Positions 7,923 through 15,138 of a DNA stretch of 64,000 nt are shown one piece after another. The notes below the pieces were generated by a model. That model was not told the DNA's origin. It was given only the letters and a program-made list of their open reading frames with translations, and ran no database searches. Position 1 is the stretch's first letter. Each line of letters opens with the position of its first letter. Origin of the DNA: JBBSNV01 sp964458605 (GTDB taxonomy: Bacteria > Pseudomonadota > Alphaproteobacteria > Reyranellales > JAQSWP01); the NCBI GenBank assembly GCA_964458605.1, contig CAYWLS010000016.1, forward strand, positions 33,987-97,986, in the 5' to 3' direction. The position numbers and the translations under genes are program-made.

Positions 7923-9140
7923 TCAGCGCCGGCCGCTGGCCAGCCGGGTGGCCTCGGGCCGGGCGCGCAGCCGGCCCATGGCGACGATGCCGGCGATCGG
8001 ACCCAGCGCCAGCACGACGAAGGCGTAGCGCCAGCCCAGCCATTCCACCACATAAGGCAGGGCGTGGATGGTAATCAGCGTGAGCAGGAAGCCCACCGCC
8101 GTCTGCGCCGTCAGCATGGTGCCGATGCGGTCGGGCGGCGACAGCTCGGCGACGCTGGCCGAGAACTGCGCCGAGTCCGCCACCACCGCCACGCCCCACA
8201 CCAGGCACAGCACGATGGTGAGAGCCGGCCCGCCGCCATAGGTGAAGCCGATCAGCACGCAGCACGTGCCGCTGATCAGCAATGCGGCCATGGTGATGGT
8301 GGTGCGGCCCAGCCGGTCGGCCAGCAAGCCGCCCAGCAGCGAGCCCAGCGCGCCGATGCCGATGGTGGCGAAGGCCACCAGCTTGGCGGCCACCGCGCCG
8401 CCTTCGGGCATGGAAAGCGCGAAGCTGGCGGCCAGGAAGGCGCCGATCCAGGCCCACATGGCGTAGAGCTCCCACATATGGCCGAGATAGCCGAGATTGG
8501 CCAGGCGCAGCGGCACGTTCTGCCAGCCATAGAGCGCGTCGGCGAAGCGGAAGGCGCCGCGCCGTGCATTGGCCGGGCCGATGCCGACCAGGTTGACGAA
8601 AACCGCCGCCAGACCTGCCGCCAGCGAGGCCAGCGCGATGGTCCAGCGCCAGTCGACCCCGCCCAGCACGTCGAACAGATAGGGCGAAGCCGAGCCCAGG
8701 GTCAGCGCGCCGACCAGGATGCCGACCAGCAGCCCCGCATTGCCGCGTGCCCAGCTCGCCGCCATCTTCATGCCCACCGGATAGATGCCGGCCATGCAGA
8801 TGCCGGTCGCCAGCCGCAACGCCGGCACCACCGCCGACAGCGGATCGACCGCCAGGATCGCGGCATTGGCCAGCGCGGCGAGGGCGGCGCAGATGCAAAA
8901 CAGCCGGCGCGAATCGATCCGGTCGGGCAGCGCGAACAGCGCGCTGCCGACACAGCCGATCACGAAGCCCAGCTGCACCGCCGCCGTCAGCAGCGCCTTG
9001 TGGAACGCGCCGATATGGTATTGCGCGTCGAGCGACTGGATCACCGGCGAGGTGGAGAACCACAGCGCCAGCGCCCCCACCTCGCACAGGGCAAGCGTTG
9101 CGATGGAGGCGGCGGCGGACCGGAACGAAGGGATACCCAT
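7923..9140 (-). CDS. MFS transporter
   Basis: A 405-residue inner-membrane carrier with about 12 hydrophobic helices, of the usual length for a single major-facilitator unit. Visible MFS features are the loop 2-3 region DRIDSRR, the loop 8-9 motif GGLLADRLGRTTI (the repeated motif A in the second half) and the glycine-rich helices GICMAGIYPVGMKMAASW. The shape is that of nitrate/cyanate or MHS-like uptake carriers more than of drug pumps, but no substrate can be named. It is convergent with the DUF4142 gene and separated from it by hairpins. No regulator or enzyme gene is linked. Confidence 0.9.
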   Translation of the reverse strand: MGIPSFRSAAASIATLALCEVGALALWFSTSPVIQSLDAQYHIGAFHKALLTAAVQLGFVIGCVGSALFALPDRIDSRRLFCICAALAALANAAILAVDPLSAVVPALRLATGICMAGIYPVGMKMAASWARGNAGLLVGILVGALTLGSASPYLFDVLGGVDWRWTIALASLAAGLAAVFVNLVGIGPANARRGAFRFADALYGWQNVPLRLANLGYLGHMWELYAMWAWIGAFLAASFALSMPEGGAVAAKLVAFATIGIGALGSLLGGLLADRLGRTTITMAALLISGTCCVLIGFTYGGGPALTIVLCLVWGVAVVADSAQFSASVAELSPPDRIGTMLTAQTAVGFLLTLITIHALPYVVEWLGWRYAFVVLALGPIAGIVAMGRLRARPEATRLASGRR

Positions 9141-9231
9141 GACGGCGGCGATTATCGGCCCCGCGCCGTCAAAGGCAAGCGCGGGCGGTCGCAGCGATTG
9201 CCCGACACGACACCGGCGCGAAGAATCGGCC

Positions 9232-11163
9232 TCAGGACGAGGCGGTGCCCGGCAAGCGGATCAGCGCCTCGCGATGACGCTCGTGCCGCACCGCCGCCGC
9301 CCGCACCCGCAGCAGGTCGCGTCGCGCCACCAGCCCCACCACCTGGCCGTCGCGGCGACGCAGGATCGGCACGCGCCCGGCATCGGCCTGCGCCATGCGG
9401 TCGGCCAGCCGGCCGACCAGCTCGTCTTCGTGGCCGGTCAGGCAGTCGCGCCCGCCCACCGCCTCGGCCAGGGTGCCCTCCTGCGCCCAGCCCTCGCGGG
9501 TCCAGCGCAGCACGTCGGCGCGCGCCACCATGCCGACCAGCCTGCCCGCGTCGTCGACCACCGGATAGCTCTTGTGGCGCGGCGCCGTCCCATCGCCCGC
9601 GCCCTCCTCGCCCGTCCCGTCATCCGCCGCGGCGCCGGTGAAGAACGCCACCGCGGCGCCGATCGTCATGGCGCCGGACAGGGTGTCGACCGGCTGGGCC
9701 ATGATCTCCTGCACGCGCATGATCTCGAACGGATCGACCACATATTCGCGCATCACATGGTGGCCGCGGCGGGCCACCTTTTCGGTCAGGATCGAGCGCT
9801 TCAGCAGCAGCACGGTGGTGGTGTGAGCCATGACGCAGCCCACCGCCAGCGGCAGCATGGCGCCGAAATTATGCGTCAGCTCGATGGCGAAGACGATGGC
9901 GGTGAGCGGCGAGCGCATCGTGCCGCCCATCATCGCCGCCATGCCGACCAGCGCCCACAGCGCCACGTCGCCCTGCGCGATGCCGTGGGGCACGATGCCG
10001 CCGAACAGCGCGCCCAGCGCGCCGCCCATGATCAGCAGCGGCGCCAGCACGCCGCCGGACGTGCCCGAGCCCAGCGCGATCGCCCAGATGATCGCCTTGA
10101 CCGCCATCAGCCGCAGCACCGGCCCGTTGTCCAGCGTGCCATGCAGCAGGGCGGCGATGTTGTCGTAGCCCACGCCCAGCGCGTGCGGCTCGATCAGTCC
10201 GCCGACGCCGATCGTCAGCCCGCCCAGCACCGGCCACCACATCCAATGGATCGGCAGGCGCTGGAAGGCGTCCTCGCAGGCATAGACCATCAGGGTCAGC
10301 AGCCCCGAGGCCAGCCCGCCGGCCACGCCCAGCAGTGCCGCGCATAGCAGGCCCAGCGCCGGCAATGTCGCGCTGCTGGCCATCGGAAACAGCACGCCGC
10401 CGCCCAGCAGCAGCGGCCGCCACGCCGCCGCCACCACCGCGGCCACCGCCACCGGCACGAAGCTGCGCGGCTTCCATTCGAACAGCAGCAGCTCGACCGC
10501 CAGCAAGATGGCGGCGATCGGCGTGCCGAAGGTGGCGGCCATGCCGGCCGCGGCGCCGGCCACCAGCAGGGTCTTGCGTTCGGCGTTGGAGAGCTGGAAG
10601 AACTGGGCGAACAGCGAGCCGAAGGCGCCGCCGGTCATGATGATCGGCCCCTCGGCGCCGAACGGACCGCCGCTGCCGATCGAGATCGCCGAGGACAGCG
10701 GCTTGAGCAGCGCCACCTTGGGCTGGATGCGGCTGCGGCCGATCAGGATCGCCTCCATCGCCTCGGGAATGCCGTGGCCGCGGATCTTCTCCGAGCCGTA
10801 GCGCGCCATCAGGCCGATGATCAGGCAGCCCGCCGCCGGCACCAGCACCGCCCAGCCGCCCAGATGGTGGCTGGCGATCTCGGCCGGCGCGGTGCTGAAG
10901 CGGCCGAAATAGGCCAGGTTGGTGGCCAGCGCGATCAGCCGCAGCAGCGCCCAGGCCGCCGCCGCGCCGGCGCTGCCCACCACCAGCGCCATCGCCGCCA
11001 GCAGCAGCAGGCGCGGATCGGCGGTGAAGTCGCGCAGGCCATGCTCGCCCGCCGCCGCCCCGCCCGATCCGGGGCCCGGCACGAGATCCCGCGCGGGGCT
11101 CGAGCTGGCTTGGGGTTGCGCGGATAAGTCGGGTTGCGCGGACAAGGCGGCGCGGGGTTCCAT
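9232..11163 (-). CDS. ClC-family chloride channel/transporter with CBS domains
   Basis: A 643-residue membrane protein with a ClC core (about 50-480) and a C-terminal pair of CBS domains (about 505-643, the second ending VPILRRRDGQVVGLVARRDLL). Selectivity-filter motifs are GHGIPE (129-134, normally GSGIP, so the filter serine is His), GAEGP (169-173, keeping the gating glutamate Glu171) and GGVLAPLLIMGG. The N-terminal ~45 residues are polar and low-complexity. The ATG at 11163 follows a GAGG site. The gene diverges from a MarR regulator across a single palindromic operator and is the obvious regulated partner. Channel versus H+/Cl- antiporter cannot be decided here. Confidence 0.92.
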   Translation of the reverse strand: MEPRAALSAQPDLSAQPQASSSPARDLVPGPGSGGAAAGEHGLRDFTADPRLLLLAAMALVVGSAGAAAAWALLRLIALATNLAYFGRFSTAPAEIASHHLGGWAVLVPAAGCLIIGLMARYGSEKIRGHGIPEAMEAILIGRSRIQPKVALLKPLSSAISIGSGGPFGAEGPIIMTGGAFGSLFAQFFQLSNAERKTLLVAGAAAGMAATFGTPIAAILLAVELLLFEWKPRSFVPVAVAAVVAAAWRPLLLGGGVLFPMASSATLPALGLLCAALLGVAGGLASGLLTLMVYACEDAFQRLPIHWMWWPVLGGLTIGVGGLIEPHALGVGYDNIAALLHGTLDNGPVLRLMAVKAIIWAIALGSGTSGGVLAPLLIMGGALGALFGGIVPHGIAQGDVALWALVGMAAMMGGTMRSPLTAIVFAIELTHNFGAMLPLAVGCVMAHTTTVLLLKRSILTEKVARRGHHVMREYVVDPFEIMRVQEIMAQPVDTLSGAMTIGAAVAFFTGAAADDGTGEEGAGDGTAPRHKSYPVVDDAGRLVGMVARADVLRWTREGWAQEGTLAEAVGGRDCLTGHEDELVGRLADRMAQADAGRVPILRRRDGQVVGLVARRDLLRVRAAAVRHERHREALIRLPGTASS

Positions 11164-11204
11164 CAGGGCCTCGACGGGACAGGAATGGGTTCGGGGACCG
11201 GGTT

Positions 11205-11223
11205 TATATCGTATTACGATATA
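11205..11223. promoter_or_regulatory. MarR operator palindrome between clc-like gene and marR
   Basis: TATATCGTA (11205-11213), a one-base centre, and TACGATATA (11215-11223) form a perfect 9+9 inverted repeat. It is AT-rich against a GC-rich background and lies 42 bases from the ClC start and 21 bases from the MarR start. The length and symmetry are those of a MarR dimer site, and the position would block both divergent promoters. The palindrome is seen directly; binding by the adjacent MarR is inferred. Confidence 0.8.
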
Positions 11224-11243
11224 ATTGGAAGTGCGGGGGATGC

Positions 11244-11714
11244 ATGGCTGCGACGCGCGGTAAGGCCGAGGCCTTGAAAACGACGACATCGCGGAACGCG
11301 GCCGGTTCGAGGGCGGCGCTCGACCCGGCCGACTACCAGCGCCTGGCCGAGTTCCGCTATCTGCTGCGCCAGTTCCTGGTGTTCAGCGAACAGGCCGCCG
11401 AGGCTGCCGGGCTGACGGCGCAGCAGCACCAGGCACTGCTGGCGCTGAAAGGCCATCGCGGTCCGGCGCCGCTGGGGATCGGCGCGCTGGCCAAGCGGCT
11501 GGCGATCCGCCCGCACAGCGCGGTCGGGCTGATCGACCGGCTGGCGGCCAAGGATCTGGTGCGCCGCTCCAGCCCGGCCAGCGACCGCCGCCAGGTGCTG
11601 ATCGAGCTGACGCCCCATGCCGAGGCGCTGCTGCACAGGCTGACCAGCGCCCATCGTCGCGAGCTGGCGCGCATCGCCCCGCTGCTGTCGGAGCTGTTGA
11701 AGCCGTTCGTGTGA
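11244..11714 (+). CDS. MarR-family transcriptional regulator
   Basis: A 156-residue winged-helix repressor. The DNA-binding domain covers about residues 55-125: GLTAQQHQALLALKG, helix IGALAKRLAIRPHSAVGLID and the wing SPASDRRQVLIELT with the DRR signature. Flanking helices would form the dimer interface. The N-terminal ~25 residues are a basic, probably disordered tail. Translation begins at the ATG at 11244 behind GCGGGGG. Its only divergent partner is the ClC gene, so the ligand may relate to ion, acid or phenolic stress; this is speculation. A two-palindrome repeat element begins three bases after the stop codon. Confidence 0.93.
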   Translation: MAATRGKAEALKTTTSRNAAGSRAALDPADYQRLAEFRYLLRQFLVFSEQAAEAAGLTAQQHQALLALKGHRGPAPLGIGALAKRLAIRPHSAVGLIDRLAAKDLVRRSSPASDRRQVLIELTPHAEALLHRLTSAHRRELARIAPLLSELLKPFV

Positions 11715-11716
11715 TC

Positions 11717-11853
11717 TGAGCGGATCGCGATCGGAGACAGCGCGACAACGCTGCCCTCCGGTCGCGTGAATCCGCTCGATTCCTCAGGGGTAGAGCCAAT
11801 CCAGATCTTTCGACGGAATCCGGAAGGATTCCGTCGAAAGGCGATTGGCGCTA
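11717..11853. repeat. Two-palindrome intergenic repeat element, copy 1
   Basis: The element has two consecutive long inverted repeats. Palindrome A (11717-11777) has outer arms GAGCGGAT and ATCCGCTC. Palindrome B (11791-11853) has outer arms TAGAGCCAAT and ATTGGCGCTA and an inner pair TTTCGACGGAATCC / GGATTCCGTCGAAA. The same order, lengths and core words recur at 63664-63801, and part of B recurs at 18094-18141. The element starts right after the marR stop. Its last three bases, CTA, are the TAG stop of the leftward E1 gene. It could act as a bidirectional terminator or an mRNA-stabilising hairpin. No transposase is present. Confidence 0.9.
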
Positions 11854-14232
11854 GCGCCGCGCCGCCGCCAGCAGGCCGCGCGCCGCGGCATCGATGATCG
11901 CCTCGCCGTCCAGGCCGTAGACCCGGTAGAGATCGGGCAGGTCGCCCGACTGGCCGAAATGGTCGACGCCCAGCGGCTGCACGCGCTGGCCGCGCACCGC
12001 GCCCAGCCAGGACAGCGCCGCCGGATGGGCGTCGGTCAGCGTGACCAGCGCGGCACCCTGCGCCAGCGGCGCCAGCAGATCCTCGACATGGCTGCCGGCC
12101 TGCCCGCCCGCATTGCGCCCCTGCCGCGACCTGACCCAGCCCTCGTGCAGCCGGTCGGCCGACGTCACCGCCAGCAGCCCGGCGCCGGGAATGTCCGGCA
12201 GGATCGCCTCGTAGGCGGCGATGGCCTCGGGCGCCACCGCGCCGGTATAGGCGATGGCGAAATCCACGCCCGGCGCCGGCGGCTTCAGCCAGTAGCCGCC
12301 CGCGACGATGGCATGGCGCAGCGCCGCATCGACGGTGCGCTGCGGCTGCTCGATCGGCCTGGTCGACAGGCGCAGATAGATCGAACCGCCCTCTTCGTCC
12401 TGCATGTGGCGGAAGCCGAACGCCATGATGGTGGCCAGCTCGTCGACGAAGGCCGGCTCGAAGGCGGCCAGCCCATCCTGCGCCATGCCGATCAGCGGCG
12501 TGCCGATCGACTGGTGCGCGCCGCCTTCGGCCGCCAGGGTGATGCCCGAGGGCGTCGCCACCAGCATGAAGCGGGCGCGCTGGTAGCAGGCATAGTTGAG
12601 CGCATCCAGACCGCGCTGGATGAACGGGTCGTACAGCGTGCCGATCGGCAGCAGCCGGGCGCCGAACAGCGTGTCGCTCATGCCCAGCGCGCCGAGCTGC
12701 AGGAACAGGTTGTTCTCGGCGATGCCCAGCTCGATGTGCTGGCCTTGCGGCGACATCTGCCAGCGCTGCGCCGACACCACCTTCTCCTCGCGGAACACGT
12801 CGGCGGCTTCCTGGCGATGGAAGATGCCGCGCCGGTTGACCCAGGCGCCCAGATTGGTCGACACCGTGACGTCGGGCGAGGTGGTGACGATGCGCGCGGC
12901 CAGCGGCGTATCGGAGCCCGCGATCTCGTTGAGGATGCGGCCGAAGCCCTCCTGCGTCGATTGCCGCGGCGCGCTGGGAATCGGCAAGGTCTCCGGCACC
13001 TCGATGGCGGCAGCGTCGCGCCGGCGCCTGCCCTCGGCATTGAACGGCACCTGGGCCAGGAAGGCCTGCAATTCCTGCGCAGGCACGTCGAGGCCGGCGA
13101 ACTTTTCCCACTCCTCGCCCTCGCCCAGTCCCATCGACTGGCGGAAGCCCGCCATCTGGTCGGGACTCATCAGCCCGGCGTGGTTGTCCTTGTGACCGGC
13201 GAAAGGCAGGCCGAAGCCCTTGATGGTATAGGCGATGAAGCAGGTCGGCACGTCGTCATGGCCGGCCGCTTCGAACGCCTCCAGCACCGCTTCCAGATCG
13301 TTGCCGGCCAGGTTGGTCATCAGCGCCTGCAGCGCCTGGTCGTCATGCGCCTCGAGGATGCGGCGGATGCCGGGATAGGCGTTGAGGTCGCGGGTCAGCG
13401 CCTGGCGCCAGGCGGCGCCGCCCTTGTAGACCAGCGCCGAATAGAGCGAGTTGGGGCAGTTGTCGATCCAGTCGCGCAGATGGCCGCCATCCTCCTGGGC
13501 GAAGGCCGCCTCGAGCTGCTTGCCGTATTTCAAGGTGACGACGCGCCAGCCCACCATGTCGAACAGCCGGTCGATGCGGTTGAACAGCCGGTCGCTGACC
13601 ACCGAATCCAGGCTCTGGCGGTTGTAGTCGATCACCCACCACAGGTTCTTGACGTCGTGCTTCCAGCCCTCGAGCAGCGCTTCGAAGATGTTGCCTTCGT
13701 CGAGTTCGGCATCGCCGACCAGCGCCACCATGCGGCCGGGCGCGCGCTCCTCGTCGGCGAGCTTCTTGAGCCGCACATAGTCCTGCACGATCGAGGCGAA
13801 CAGGGTGATCGCCACGCCCAGCCCGACCGAGCCGGTGGAGAAATCGACGTCGTCGCTGTCCTTGGTGCGCGAGGGATAGGCCTGCGCGCCGCCCAGCCTG
13901 CGGAAATTCTCCAGTCTGTCGCGCGTCTGATTGCCCAGCAGGTACTGGATGGCGTGGAACACCGGCGAGGCATGCGGCTTGACCGCGACGCGATCCTGCG
14001 GCCGCAGCACCGCGAAATAGAGCGCCGTCATGATGGTGGCGAGCGAGGCGCTGGAGGCCTGGTGGCCGCCCACCTTCAGCCCGTCGCGGCTGTCGCGGAT
14101 ATGGTTGGCGTTGTGGATCGTCCAGCTCGACAGCCACAGCGCCTTCTTCTGCAGCGCCCGCAGGCAGCGCAGCCGCTCGGCCCGGATCTGGCTGCGGTCG
14201 CTCGAATCCTTGCGCATCTGAGTGGCGGGCAT
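11851..14232 (-). CDS. Homodimeric E1-type thiamine-diphosphate enzyme (MdeB/AceE/transketolase-like)
   Basis: A 793-residue thiamine-diphosphate enzyme, resembling homodimeric 2-oxo-acid dehydrogenase E1 subunits and often annotated simply as transketolase. The TPP motif is GDAELDEGN (173-181) through Asn204 in WWVIDYNRQSLDS. The pyrimidine domain carries RWQMSPQGQHIELGIAENN with the catalytic Glu. The substrate region HDDVPTCFIAYTIKGFGLP matches AceE/MdeB enzymes better than true transketolase. The ATG at 14232 has a strong CAGGAGA site. No E2 or E3 gene is nearby, so it either serves a distant complex or acts alone, as MdeB (2-oxobutyrate dehydrogenase) does in methionine catabolism. The stop codon is provided by the adjoining repeat element. 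Confidence 0.85.
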   Translation of the reverse strand: MPATQMRKDSSDRSQIRAERLRCLRALQKKALWLSSWTIHNANHIRDSRDGLKVGGHQASSASLATIMTALYFAVLRPQDRVAVKPHASPVFHAIQYLLGNQTRDRLENFRRLGGAQAYPSRTKDSDDVDFSTGSVGLGVAITLFASIVQDYVRLKKLADEERAPGRMVALVGDAELDEGNIFEALLEGWKHDVKNLWWVIDYNRQSLDSVVSDRLFNRIDRLFDMVGWRVVTLKYGKQLEAAFAQEDGGHLRDWIDNCPNSLYSALVYKGGAAWRQALTRDLNAYPGIRRILEAHDDQALQALMTNLAGNDLEAVLEAFEAAGHDDVPTCFIAYTIKGFGLPFAGHKDNHAGLMSPDQMAGFRQSMGLGEGEEWEKFAGLDVPAQELQAFLAQVPFNAEGRRRRDAAAIEVPETLPIPSAPRQSTQEGFGRILNEIAGSDTPLAARIVTTSPDVTVSTNLGAWVNRRGIFHRQEAADVFREEKVVSAQRWQMSPQGQHIELGIAENNLFLQLGALGMSDTLFGARLLPIGTLYDPFIQRGLDALNYACYQRARFMLVATPSGITLAAEGGAHQSIGTPLIGMAQDGLAAFEPAFVDELATIMAFGFRHMQDEEGGSIYLRLSTRPIEQPQRTVDAALRHAIVAGGYWLKPPAPGVDFAIAYTGAVAPEAIAAYEAILPDIPGAGLLAVTSADRLHEGWVRSRQGRNAGGQAGSHVEDLLAPLAQGAALVTLTDAHPAALSWLGAVRGQRVQPLGVDHFGQSGDLPDLYRVYGLDGEAIIDAAARGLLAAARR

Positions 14233-14486
14233 GTCTTTCTCCTGTTGCGGCAGGAGGATAGGCCGCGTGCCGGGGAAAAGCTTTGCGAACAGGCCGCCCA
14301 AGCCCCGGTAATGGGTCGAATATTCCATAAAGACGGTTCTTATTGGATAAATCGACCGAATCGAGCGCTGCGTCGGCAAAGAGTGGCCGCTGGGGCGGGC
14401 GCGGCCGCGACCCGGCGGGAACCGGCATGGCCGCCAAGCGCTCAAGCTAGAGCCGCCCGGTCCCGCCGCTCCCGCCCGAGGTTGTC

Positions 14487-14660
14487 ATGCTCAAGCTTGC
14501 CTTTATCTTCTTCATCGTCTCGCTGATCGCCGGCCTGCTGGGCCTGACCGGCATCGCCCAGGGTGCGCGGCGCATCGCTCTGATCGTCTTCGTCCTGGCG
14601 CTGATCGTGTTCGTGGTGCTGCTGGTGATCGGCTTGATGGCCGGCGCCGTGCTGTTCTGA
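14487..14660 (+). CDS. DUF1328 small membrane protein (YtjA-like)
   Basis: A 57-residue protein made of two hydrophobic helices around a short basic turn: KLAFIFFIVSLIAGLLGLTG, then AQGARRIA, then LIVFVLALIVFVVLLVIGLM. This two-helix plan, with the conserved small-residue GLxGLxGIAxGA turn, is the DUF1328/YtjA family of tiny inner-membrane proteins, often induced by stress. The function is unknown. Translation would begin at the ATG at 14487 behind CGAGGTTG. It stands between the divergent E1 gene and a cytochrome c gene and could share a transcript with the latter. Confidence 0.8.
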   Translation: MLKLAFIFFIVSLIAGLLGLTGIAQGARRIALIVFVLALIVFVVLLVIGLMAGAVLF

Positions 14661-14796
14661 GGCGCCTGCCCTGCCTTGCCCGCAGACGCGAACCGTTTGC
14701 AAGCAAGCTGCGACGCCGCATCGCGGGCGTCGGCAGGCACGCCGGGATTGGCGCGCGCCCATGCTCTGATAGGCTCGCGGCAGCGGAGGAAACGCC

Positions 14797-15126
14797 ATGC
14801 GCCCCATTCCGGTCCTGTTCGCTCTTGCCGTCCTGGCCGTTGCGCAGCCCGTCTCCGGCGCGGGCGCCGCCGATGCCGAGAACGGCCGCCGTCTGGCCGG
14901 CCAGTGGTGCAGCACCTGCCACATCGTCGACAGCCGCGGCACCGGGACCGCGCGCGACACGGCGCCCAGCTTCGTGTCGGTGGCCGCCGATCCCGCCCGC
15001 GTCGATGCCGATCACCTGGCGGCATGGCTGATGACCGGCCACCGGCAGATGCCCAATTTCAACCTGACGCGCGACAGCGTCGCCGATCTGGTGGCCTATA
15101 TCCGCAGTCTGGGCCCGGCGCGCTAG
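14797..15126 (+). CDS. Periplasmic class I cytochrome c
   Basis: A 109-residue exported monohaem cytochrome c. A signal peptide (RPIPVLFALAVLAVAQP, cleavage near GAGAADAENG) is followed by the haem-attachment motif CSTCH at about residues 38-42 and the distal methionine in GHRQMPNFNLTR. The C-terminal helix VADLVAYIRSLGP is standard. A perfect GGAGG site lies seven bases before the ATG at 14797. It probably passes electrons in the periplasm, but no partner oxidase or dehydrogenase is linked. It is convergent with the monooxygenase gene. Confidence 0.93.
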   Translation: MRPIPVLFALAVLAVAQPVSGAGAADAENGRRLAGQWCSTCHIVDSRGTGTARDTAPSFVSVAADPARVDADHLAAWLMTGHRQMPNFNLTRDSVADLVAYIRSLGPAR

Positions 15127-15138
15127 GCCCAGGCGCGC

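Noticed and set aside
8064..9641. Long open frame on the + strand across the MFS and ClC genes
   Set aside because: It is antisense to two well-supported genes. Its translation is His/Gln/Arg/Ala-rich without any family motif, which is the usual effect of high third-position GC.
11845..14526. 893-codon open frame on the + strand opposite the E1 gene
   Set aside because: The reverse strand has intact thiamine-diphosphate motifs and a good ribosome site. The + frame has none and its composition is that of a GC-rich mirror frame.
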